Assembly (NCBI GenBank): GCA_018827585.1
Contig: JAHJXP010000070.1
Location: 1 to 5,505 of the forward strand
DNA length: 5,505 nucleotides
Direction of reading: 5' to 3'
DNA from: Pseudomonadota bacterium
Lineage (GTDB): Bacteria; Desulfobacterota; Syntrophia; Syntrophales; UBA5619
The position numbers and the translations under genes are program-made. The notes beneath the pieces are model-generated. The model did not search any database and had not been told where the DNA came from. It saw nothing but the letters and a program-made list of their open reading frames with translations. Shown piece after piece: positions 1 through 5,216 of this stretch. How positions within the stretch are numbered: position 1 is the first letter of the stretch; every line of letters starts with the position of its first letter.

Positions 1-658
1 GCAGGGCGAGAGGTTCGGCGCAGGGCTGCACGGCGCGGATGCGGGAAAGGGCGAAGTCCCGTATCTGACTCCGCAGGCTGCAAAAGGCGATCAGGTGCCA
101 GTTCCCCATGTAGCACAGGAGGTGCAGCGGCCGGACGACCCGCTCCGTCGTTTCGTTCTTGTGCGGCGTGCGGTAGGTGATCTTCAGGGTGCGCTCCCGG
201 AACAGGGCGGTGACAACGGCGTGAAAGACGGGCTCCGGGACCCTGTAGTAAGCCACGTTCTTGACCGACACCTTCTCCTCCACGTCCCGGAATCCGGGCG
301 GGGTGTCGGCGGAGCGCAGCGAGAAGAAGTTTTCCATGAGCCGGCGCAGGGATTTCTTGAGGTCCCGGTCGGGGATGGCGGCGGAAAGACGCATGGCCAG
401 GCAGAGGGCGTGAAGCTCCTCCTCTTTCAGCCAGACGGGCGGCAGTTCGTAGTTTCCGTCCTCGTACCCGTAGCCCCTGCGGTCCGGATTGTAGAGAAGG
501 GGGGCGCCCAGGCGCTCCCTCATGAACTCCACTTCGCGTTGCGCCTGTTTGTGGGAGATCTCGAAATGTTCGGCCAGACGGGCCGAGTTTGGGAAAATGC
601 CGGCCTTCACCCGGCCGTGGAACCAAGCGTAACGTTCATAGGAAAGTTTTTTCGCCAT
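1..658 (-). CDS. HTH + WYL-domain transcriptional regulator (partial, C-terminus off the left edge)
   Basis: Reading the minus strand from the ATG at 658 gives 219 uninterrupted codons to the window edge. Residues about 20-65 resemble a winged helix-turn-helix (FPNSARLAEHFEISHKQAQR, ending in RRGYGY). A linker with LKEEELHALCLAMRL follows, then a WYL-type domain from about 145, with LKITYR (158-163), VVRPLHLL (174-181) and GNWHLIAFC (185-193). The signature W-Y-L is W-H-L here. Proteins of this type (YafY/PafBC/DeoR-like) are cytoplasmic DNA-binding regulators whose WYL domain is thought to sense a nucleic-acid or nucleotide ligand. Many control DNA-damage or defence genes. A GAGAGG ribosome site (668-673) lies 9 nt before the ATG, and the exonuclease stop is 25 bp upstream, so this is the fourth gene of a minus-strand operon. 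Family assignment is firm; target and ligand are unknown, and the end of the protein is not visible. Confidence 0.85.
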   Translation of the reverse strand, partial: MAKKLSYERYAWFHGRVKAGIFPNSARLAEHFEISHKQAQREVEFMRERLGAPLLYNPDRRGYGYEDGNYELPPVWLKEEELHALCLAMRLSAAIPDRDLKKSLRRLMENFFSLRSADTPPGFRDVEEKVSVKNVAYYRVPEPVFHAVVTALFRERTLKITYRTPHKNETTERVVRPLHLLCYMGNWHLIAFCSLRSQIRDFALSRIRAVQPCAEPLAL

Positions 659-683
659 GTCGGTTCGCCTCTCAGAATCGAAT

Positions 684-1208
684 TTATCCCCCCTCCATCT
701 TCATCCAGATCTTCGCGGTCATGCGGGCGTCGTCGAGGGCGCGATGGTTCTGTCGGAGGAAGGAGGGGTCGGGAAAGAGGTGGAGGTAGATCGTCTCCAG
801 GGTGTAATCGGCCAGGCGGGGGAAGCGGCGGCGGCTCATTTCCAGGGTGCAGACGTGCGGGTGGGGAAGGCCCATCCCCAGACGTGCGAATTCATGGCGG
901 AGGAAGCGGATGTCGAAGGCGGCGTTGTGGGCGACCAGGATGCTTTCCCGGATGAAGTCGTAAAAGCGCGGGAGGATCTCCTCGGGCGGCGGCCGGCCCT
1001 CGAGCATCTCGTCGGTGATGCCGTGGATCGCCTGCACCTCGGGCGGGATCGAAACCCCGGCGTCGATAAGAGTCGCGAATTCCCCGACGACGACGCGATT
1101 TTCGATCGCGACCGCGCCGATCTCGATGACCCGGTGGCCGTGTCTCGGCCAGAGCCCGGTCGTTTCGCAATCGACGACCACGTGGCGGTCAAGAGGGTTC
1201 TTCAGCAT
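684..1208 (-). CDS. DnaQ-like DEDDh 3'-5' exonuclease, 174 aa
   Basis: This is a complete stand-alone exonuclease domain of the DnaQ/RNase T superfamily, the fold of the DNA polymerase III epsilon proofreader. All DEDDh metal-binding positions are visible: D13 and E15 in VVDCETTGL, D99 in VAHNAAFDIRFL (93-104), and H155/D160 in NHRALDDA. IHGITDEML (61-69) is also typical. The expected reaction is two-metal-ion 3'-5' hydrolysis of DNA or RNA ends in the cytoplasm; the actual substrate is unknown. The ATG at 1208 is preferred because AGGGAG (1217-1222) sits 8 nt upstream and because this ATG overlaps the stop of the nucleotidyltransferase gene (ATGCTGA). An in-frame ATG at 1277 would add 23 residues with no family similarity and has a poorly spaced ribosome site. 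No polymerase, helicase or UvrC/GIY-YIG domain is fused, so calling it the replicative epsilon subunit would be unsafe. It is third in the operon. Confidence 0.93.
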   Translation of the reverse strand: MLKNPLDRHVVVDCETTGLWPRHGHRVIEIGAVAIENRVVVGEFATLIDAGVSIPPEVQAIHGITDEMLEGRPPPEEILPRFYDFIRESILVAHNAAFDIRFLRHEFARLGMGLPHPHVCTLEMSRRRFPRLADYTLETIYLHLFPDPSFLRQNHRALDDARMTAKIWMKMEGG

Positions 1209-1753
1209 TCCCGAATCTCCCTGAAGGTTGCGAGCAATTTCTTTTCCCCCAGGGTCGCGTCGAATTCCCTCAGCCATCCCTCAATGTAATCCATATCAAT
1301 CGAATGGTTTTTCAGGATGACCGCCCGTATATCTTCGATATCCCTGGGCCGGCCGGCAAACAGTTTGTGGATGATCAGATCCTCAACGGCGGCGAAACAG
1401 ACATCCCGGTCGAGAATTTTCACCTTTTTCGCCCTTCGGATGGCCTGTGATTCATAGGGGGTAAACGAAAAAATGAAATCGACCCGGATACCGGTCGCCT
1501 TGTCCAGCGCAGGCAGGACCATGGTCTGCCTGACAAATTCCGGCACATCGCCGGGAAGGGGGGTGAGGGCGGTTTCCCGGGCAAGGTCGAGGAGGGTTCC
1601 CAGCCGGTCGATGTTGACGCCCAGGGTGATGTCTATATCCCTGGTGAGCCGCGGCTCCCCGTACAACAGGACGGCCTGTCCCCCGATAATCATATAGGGA
1701 ATGTCGTATCTGTTGAAAGCGGCGCCTATCCTGGAGAGGATTTTGTCAAACAT
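1202..1753 (-). CDS. MNT/AbiEii-like nucleotidyltransferase, 183 aa
   Basis: This is a small nucleotidyltransferase of the polymerase-beta superfamily. The glycine-rich motif GGQAVLLYG (24-32) is followed by the metal-binding DID at D39/D41 (TRDIDITL), and RVDFIFS supplies a third acidic residue at D92. The segment EDLIIHKLFAGRPRDIEDI (124-142) is the conserved C-terminal block of stand-alone AbiEii/DUF6036-type nucleotidyltransferases. Relatives transfer NMP groups to protein or RNA targets, and several are toxins or antitoxins; the target here cannot be read from sequence. The ATG at 1753 lies inside the last codons of the 73-aa gene upstream (28-bp overlap), with AAGGA (1764-1768) 10 nt before it. 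Its stop overlaps the exonuclease start by 7 bp. All three candidate catalytic acids are present, so activity is plausible. Family confidence is high and biological role low. Confidence 0.87.
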   Translation of the reverse strand: MFDKILSRIGAAFNRYDIPYMIIGGQAVLLYGEPRLTRDIDITLGVNIDRLGTLLDLARETALTPLPGDVPEFVRQTMVLPALDKATGIRVDFIFSFTPYESQAIRRAKKVKILDRDVCFAAVEDLIIHKLFAGRPRDIEDIRAVILKNHSIDMDYIEGWLREFDATLGEKKLLATFREIREC

Positions 1754-1947
1754 GCGTTGAGAATCCTTGCCACGCGGATATCGACATCGAGCCCGGCCAG
1801 AGGGTCATCCGGGGGGAGGACGCCGAGCATGACCCCTTCCTTCCACATGGCGGTGAAAAGTTGCAAAGACTGCTCGTAGGGGAGAAGCCCCGCGGCGCCG
1901 ATAAGATCGGATTCAAATTTTCTCAAGGTGGCAGCATCCCGGATCAT
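1726..1947 (-). CDS. Small partner protein of the nucleotidyltransferase, 73 aa, unknown function
   Basis: This is a short, mostly helical acidic protein. Visible blocks are LRKFESDL (9-15), LPYEQSLQLFTAMWKEGV (22-39), LGVLPPDDPLAGLDVDIRVA (41-60) and RILNACL (61-67). No catalytic motif, membrane segment or signal peptide is seen. It contains no histidine, so it cannot be a HEPN RNase (R-x4-6-H), the usual partner of MNT enzymes. From memory, small proteins with a similar MWKEGV...LGVLPP pattern occur next to this nucleotidyltransferase type, but no database check was possible. A good ribosome site (AGGA, 1955-1958) lies 7 nt before the ATG. Its 3' end overlaps the nucleotidyltransferase start by 28 bp, implying coupled translation. 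It is the first gene of the operon. It may be an antitoxin-like or specificity partner, which is inference. Confidence 0.75.
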   Translation of the reverse strand: MIRDAATLRKFESDLIGAAGLLPYEQSLQLFTAMWKEGVMLGVLPPDDPLAGLDVDIRVARILNACLTKSSPG

Positions 1948-2178
1948 GGGAGAATCCTACCAGAATATTGCGGTGATGTCACGTCTTTTCCCATATTTTG
2001 CGCATTGCCTCGGCTTCCAGATGACGGCCGGGGAGTGGCTGACCCTCGGTGCCGGCGGGGTTATTGTCGGCGCCCGATGAGCGAGCCCTCACTTGCGGCC
2101 TTGACAAACCAACCCGCCCGGGTTGATAAGTAAACTCAATTTTCGAAACTTTTAGGACTTATTGAGAGCGTATCAAAC
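1948..2178. other. Divergent intergenic region between the nucleotidyltransferase operon and the flavoprotein gene
   Basis: This 231-bp stretch separates two divergently transcribed units. It holds the candidate promoter/operator at 2101-2130 and a 10-bp dyad GTGATGTCAC at 1973-1982, located 26-35 nt upstream of the 73-aa gene start. No convincing -35/-10 pair was found for the minus-strand operon. A minus-strand open frame from a GTG at 2092 to a TGA at 1979 (37 codons, ending AMRKIWEKT) reads plausibly but has no ribosome site, so it is not called as a gene. Confidence 0.6.
2101..2130 (+). promoter_or_regulatory. Candidate sigma70 promoter with palindromic operator for the flavoprotein gene
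   Basis: A perfect -35 hexamer TTGACA (2101-2106) is followed after 18 bp by GATAAG (2125-2130), which matches the -10 consensus at four of six positions. The spacer holds the dyad CAACCCG-CC-CGGGTTG (2110-2125), seven perfect pairs around a 2-nt centre. A repressor bound there would cover the RNA polymerase site. The flavoprotein ATG is about 48 bp downstream of the -10. The -35 and the palindrome are seen directly; promoter function is inference, weakened by the imperfect -10. Confidence 0.5.
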
Positions 2179-3864
2179 ATGGAAAGAAGAAAGACCGACA
2201 TCCTCATCATCGGCGGCGGCCTGGCGGCCATGATGGCGGCCCTGGAGGCCGCCGGTTCACCCCTCTCCATCCTGATTGCGAGCAAAGGCAAGGTTGGTTG
2301 CGGCGGGGCGACGCTGATGGCGGGCGCCAATTTCGCCGCCGTCTTGCCCGAGGGGGAGGCGCAGGGGGATTGTATCTCCGCCCATGTGGAGGAGACCTGC
2401 CTGGCCGGGGCCGGGATCAACGACCGGGATCTGGTGGACACCCTCGCGGCCAACGCCCCCGGCGATCTGCTGCTGCTGGAGAGATTGGGGCTGGAGTTCA
2501 TCAAGCGGGAGGGGCGTTTCGACCTGCGCAAGCCTCCCGGGCACCTCCGCCCGCGGACCGTCTTCACGGTCAATCCGGGTTTCCCGATGCAGATCCGGGG
2601 CAAATCGATCACCGCTCCCCTCCGCCGGCGGGTTTTGGAAAAGGGAATCCCCCGGCTGGAAGGGGTTGCCATCGTCAAGCTCATCGTGGTGAACGGCAGT
2701 GTCGCGGGCGCCCTGGGCGTAGATCGCCGGACCGGGGAAACGGTCTCCTTCGAATGCAAGGCCGTTATCCTGGCGGGCGGCGGCGGCGGTTTTCTCTACG
2801 AAAAAAATACCAACCCCAACGACCTCACCGGTGATTCCTACGCCCTGGCGATGGAGGCCGGCTGTCCCCTCCGGGACATGGAATTCGTCCAGTTCTTTCC
2901 CTGCGTCCATCTCGGATCGCCCCGCGTCCCCATCTCCAGCCCGATCCTTGCCGACGGGGCGGTCCTGCGCAACAGGGAGGGGGAGAGGTTTTTGGCGCGG
3001 TACGAGCCCGAGCGGATGGAACTGGCGACCCGGGATGCGGTGAGCCGGGCGATTTTTCGTGAAATCCAAATGGGCGGGGGGATCGACGGGGGGGTGTATC
3101 TGGACATCACCGGGGTCCCCCGCGATCTGCTGGCCTTTCGTTTCCCCGATCTGATCGCGGTTTTCCGGAAACAGGGGATCGACCTTCACAAACAGTGGAT
3201 TCGCGTCGCTCCGGCCGCCCATTTCTTCATGGGCGGCGTGGTCATCGACCGGCACTGCCGAACGTCCGTCGCCGGCCTTTACGCCGCCGGCGAGGCCGCC
3301 GGAGGCGTTCACGGGGCGAACCGTCTTTCCGGCAACGGCCTGAGCGATGCCCTGGTCTTCGGCCGGATCGCGGGCCGGAGCGTTGTAAGTTATGCCAGAG
3401 AACGGGAAGGTGTATCCTCGTCCGGGCGGGCCTTTGATCTGGACGCGGGCCGGCGGGGCCCCATGCTCGGGAGAGAAAAGATCGTAGAACTGCGAAAAGC
3501 CCTCAAGAAACTGATGTGGGATCAGGTGGGCATTGTGCGAACGGGGACCGGGCTCGCCGGGGCCCTGGCCAGGATGGAAGATTGGCAAAACCGCCTTGAA
3601 GAGCGGCAGCCGGGGTGTCCGGAGGACCGGGGCGTATTTTTTGAGGCGCGCTCCATGTTGCTGGCCGCGCGGGCGGTGGCCGGCTCCGCCCTGTTCCGCG
3701 AGGAGAGCCGGGGGGCCCATTTCCGGGACGATTTTCCCGACTCCAAGGCCGAGTTGACAAAAAGCGTCATTGCCCGCCTTGATGCCGGGAAGATCCGTTC
3801 CGCGTTTTCAACAGCCTCCTCTGCTGTGGTTGCGATCGCCTCGCGGGTGACGGGAACGCCGTAG
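2179..3864 (+). CDS. FAD-dependent oxidoreductase, fumarate reductase/L-aspartate oxidase flavoprotein family, 561 aa with a chimeric tail
   Basis: The N-terminal FAD-binding Rossmann motif is ILIIGGGLAAMMAALEAA (8-25), and a second FAD contact region is at LYAAGEAAGGVHGANRLSGN (367-386). Residues matching the catalytic set of FrdA/SdhA/NadB are R285 (ATRDAVSR), H348 (PAAHFFMGG) and R382 (GANRL). The C-terminal helical domain has the family block ESRGAHFRDDFP (509-520). There is no histidine at the usual flavinylation site (VGCGGATLMAG, 39-49), so FAD is probably non-covalent. The conserved QFHPT is QFFPC (238-242), and the usual RGEGA segment reads LADGA (257-261), so the substrate may not be fumarate, succinate or aspartate. 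There is no signal peptide, and no Fe-S or membrane subunit gene nearby. GAGAG (2164-2168) is a weak ribosome site 10 nt before the ATG. Residues from about 539 onward are read antisense through the acyl-CoA synthetase remnant, so the native C-terminus has been replaced by about 23 residues. The core appears intact and probably functional; the substrate is unknown. Confidence 0.88.
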   Translation: MERRKTDILIIGGGLAAMMAALEAAGSPLSILIASKGKVGCGGATLMAGANFAAVLPEGEAQGDCISAHVEETCLAGAGINDRDLVDTLAANAPGDLLLLERLGLEFIKREGRFDLRKPPGHLRPRTVFTVNPGFPMQIRGKSITAPLRRRVLEKGIPRLEGVAIVKLIVVNGSVAGALGVDRRTGETVSFECKAVILAGGGGGFLYEKNTNPNDLTGDSYALAMEAGCPLRDMEFVQFFPCVHLGSPRVPISSPILADGAVLRNREGERFLARYEPERMELATRDAVSRAIFREIQMGGGIDGGVYLDITGVPRDLLAFRFPDLIAVFRKQGIDLHKQWIRVAPAAHFFMGGVVIDRHCRTSVAGLYAAGEAAGGVHGANRLSGNGLSDALVFGRIAGRSVVSYAREREGVSSSGRAFDLDAGRRGPMLGREKIVELRKALKKLMWDQVGIVRTGTGLAGALARMEDWQNRLEERQPGCPEDRGVFFEARSMLLAARAVAGSALFREESRGAHFRDDFPDSKAELTKSVIARLDAGKIRSAFSTASSAVVAIASRVTGTP

Positions 3865-4827
3865 GCGGCCAGAACCTGCTTCGCCTGGTGCTCGTCCAGG
3901 GCCTTCTGCCCGGCGGCGAGCGCCGTCCGGATGATTCCTGCGGCCTCCGGATTTTCCGGCGGCAGGGCAAGCGTCATGATCGGCTTCCGGGAGCGGATCT
4001 CCAGATGCCTCAGCAGCGAGGTCATCCCCCGCGCCGCCTTCTCCGGCGAGTCGAAGACCGGGACGTCGCGGTCCATATAGGCAGAGGTATTGTCGTCCTC
4101 GCGGCCGAAAAACGAGGAGACGACCATCGGCAGGTTGTATTTCCGGGGCAGCGCCGCGGAGGCCGTGATGTCCCCCGCCATCTGTTCGAGGAGGGTCTCC
4201 AGGGGGATATTCCTCGCCCAGGTATTCAAGGGCGTCAATGATGTCGATATCGGCCTCGTTCCCGCAACTGATCGCTTTGCTGAAGCGGATCCCCCGCGCC
4301 CGGAGGTATGCGAGCGTCTGGGTGATGTAGGTGCCGCTCTGGGAGGCCATGCCGAGATGCCCCGGTCTTTTTTCCAGGGCGGCGACGGTGACGTTCAGGG
4401 AATTTTCGGTGTTTACGATCCCCATGCAGTTGGGACCCAGGAAGCGGATACCATAAGTTTCCGCGATCTCCCGGAGACGTTCCTCCAGCTTCCGCCCTTC
4501 CTCTCCGGTCTCCTTGAAACCGGCGCTGATGACGATCGCGCGCTTTGCGCCTATTTTTGCGAAATCCTCGAGGAGAGGGACGACCTGGGCCGTGGGGACG
4601 ACCAGCATTGCCAGGTCCGGCGCTTCTGGGAGGTCAAGCGGGGAGGCGTAGGCTCTGCGTCCCAGGACGGTCTTTTCCGTCGGATGGACGGGGTAGAATT
4701 CCCCCCGCCAGCCGTCCGTGAGGATGGAGAGAGCCTGCATGGTTCCCATCTTCATGGGGTTGTTGCTCGCTCCGGCGATCGCGATGGAGCGCGGGTTCAG
4801 CAGCAGGTGGAGCGGATTGTCCGGCAT
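3790..4827 (-). pseudogene. Decayed ADP-forming acyl-CoA synthetase (acetate-CoA ligase type)
   Basis: Intact members of this single-chain family are around 700 residues: CoA-binding domain, succinyl-CoA-ligase-like domains, then ATP-grasp. They interconvert an acid, CoA and ATP with acyl-CoA, ADP and phosphate. From the ATG at 4827 (ribosome site TCCCCC on the plus strand, 4835-4840, 7 nt away), codons 1-205 are a clean CoA-binding region with NPRSIAIAGAS (11-21), LGPNCMGIV (130-138), GMASQSGTY (159-167) and SCGNEADIDIIDALEYLGEE. Near 4210 the frame shifts and a long middle portion is missing. Similarity resumes in another frame with LETLLEQMAGDI, PMVVSSFFGRED, VPVFDSPEKAARGM and the start of ATP-grasp (KALDEHQAKQVLAAYGVPVTRE). 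It ends at EEAVENAERI near 3793, where the family normally continues GYPVVLK. About half the protein is gone, including the phosphohistidine region and nearly all of ATP-grasp. The first frame stays open to 3808, so a 339-aa product with a nonsense tail could still be made. Confidence 0.88.
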
Positions 4828-4834
4828 GCATCGT

Positions 4835-4840
4835 TCCCCC
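4835..4840 (-). promoter_or_regulatory. Ribosome binding site deciding the acyl-CoA synthetase start
   Basis: On the minus strand GGGGGA lies 7 nt before the ATG at 4827. Two upstream in-frame starts (ATG at 4842 and GTG at 4899) lack a usable site. The family's N-terminal NPRSIAI block begins 11 residues after the chosen ATG, as is usual. Confidence 0.6.
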
Positions 4841-4862
4841 ATTTTTATAGAACGAGAGTTTT

Positions 4863-4919
4863 GAAAATCCGATCCCTCCGCGCTCAGGACATTATTCACG
4901 CTTCCGGGATCCGATTTTC
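4863..4919 (-). repeat. Imperfect inverted repeat in the acyl-CoA synthetase leader
   Basis: The arms GAAAATCCGATCC (4863-4875) and GGATCCGATTTTC (4907-4919) pair at 12 of 13 positions around a 31-nt loop. The repeat lies between the predicted transcription start (about 4962) and the ATG at 4827, so the mRNA leader could fold into a long hairpin. No T-tract follows, so it is not a classical terminator. ATCCGAT also occurs in direct orientation in both arms. Function is unknown. Confidence 0.5.
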
Positions 4920-4958
4920 CAGTAATGCAGGGTTCTCAGAATCTCTTTCTGCGGGTGA

Positions 4959-4992
4959 AGGCAGCGGCACTATAGGCAAAGGGCCGCTGCCT
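4959..4992. promoter_or_regulatory. Inverted-repeat operator candidate flanking the -10 box
   Basis: Arms AGGCAGCGGC (4959-4968) and GCCGCTGCCT (4983-4992) are perfectly complementary over 10 bp with a 14-nt centre. One arm fills most of the promoter spacer and touches the -35. The other begins directly downstream of the -10, so the -10 lies between the arms. This geometry suits a dimeric repressor. There is no T-tract on either strand, which argues against a terminator. Confidence 0.6.
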
Positions 4993-4997
4993 GTCAA
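4969..4997 (-). promoter_or_regulatory. Near-consensus sigma70 promoter for the acyl-CoA synthetase
   Basis: On the minus strand a perfect -35 TTGACA (plus positions 4992-4997) is separated by exactly 17 bp from TATAGT (4969-4974), a five-of-six match to the -10 consensus. Transcription should start near 4962, giving a leader of about 135 nt before the ATG at 4827. It is the strongest promoter-like sequence in the window. The arrangement is seen directly; activity is inferred. Confidence 0.75.
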
Positions 4998-5027
4998 GAA
5001 GAAGCGGGAAATAATTGATGGGTTTGA

Positions 5028-5216
5028 AGCAGCTTCAACAAGATCAACAACTACGCCTGGTACCGGGAGCGGGTCTTCAAGGTGGAGACGCCGTTGACGG
5101 ACCGCCGAGAGGCGCTCCAGACGGCGGAGCTCTGGGGGGAAGTGTCTCACTTACATTGGCACAGAGGGTATCGGAAGGACAGGAGGAGCCGACAAACATC
5201 AATATTTTTATTTTAG
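5028..5216 (+). pseudogene. Orphan coding fragment, family not recognised
   Basis: A plus-strand frame runs from just after a TGA (5025-5027) to a TAG (5214-5216) with no ATG start. From about 5037 to 5145 it reads like genuine protein: NKINNYAWYRERVFKVE, then TPLTDRREALQTAELWGEV, with G/C-rich third positions. After 5145 composition changes abruptly (codons such as TCT, TTA, CAT, ATA) and protein-like character disappears. It is best explained as an internal or terminal piece of a lost gene bounded by two breakpoints. I do not recognise the family. It could instead be a chance open frame. Confidence 0.4.

Larger units (their letters stand above)
4828..5207. other. Stretch without an intact gene between the synthetase remnant and the sigma factor
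   Basis: About 380 bp lie between the synthetase start and the sigma-factor stop. They contain the leader inverted repeat, the nested promoter/operator and the orphan coding fragment, each listed separately. The tail of the sigma gene (below 5208 on the minus strand) shows no stem followed by T residues, so read-through from the sigma gene toward the synthetase cannot be excluded. Confidence 0.6.

Noticed and set aside
95..955. 286-codon plus-strand open frame
   Set aside because: It is antisense to the WYL and exonuclease genes, is low complexity (Gly/Arg/Ser-rich C-terminus) and has no family motifs; an artefact of high GC.
1202..1947. Classical MNT-HEPN toxin-antitoxin pair
   Set aside because: The nucleotidyltransferase fits MNT, but the small partner has no histidine and so cannot carry the HEPN active site.
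2021..2080. 19-codon plus-strand frame starting MTAGEWLTLG
   Set aside because: It is very short and has no Shine-Dalgarno sequence; probably chance.
1979..2092. Short minus-strand frame with GTG start, 37 codons ending AMRKIWEKT
   Set aside because: It has no ribosome site and no recognisable family; it could be a gene remnant but the evidence is too thin.
2257..3720. 487-codon minus-strand open frame
   Set aside because: It lies entirely antisense to the flavoprotein, which has clear family motifs; this frame has none.
3522..3790. C-terminal continuation of the shifted synthetase frame
   Set aside because: The frame stays open to 3522, but beyond about 3793 it is only the antisense of the flavoprotein gene and has no ATP-grasp similarity.
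4966..4976. CACTATAGG resembling the core of a T7 phage promoter
   Set aside because: Only the last nine bases match; the upstream recognition part is absent. The same bases are better explained as the minus-strand -10 box TATAGT.
4959..4992. Perfect hairpin as an intrinsic terminator
   Set aside because: No T-run follows on either strand, and the repeat coincides with a near-consensus promoter.
4090..5097. 335-codon plus-strand open frame
   Set aside because: It is antisense to the synthetase remnant, whose CoA-binding motifs are unmistakable, and its end crosses the promoter region without coding character.
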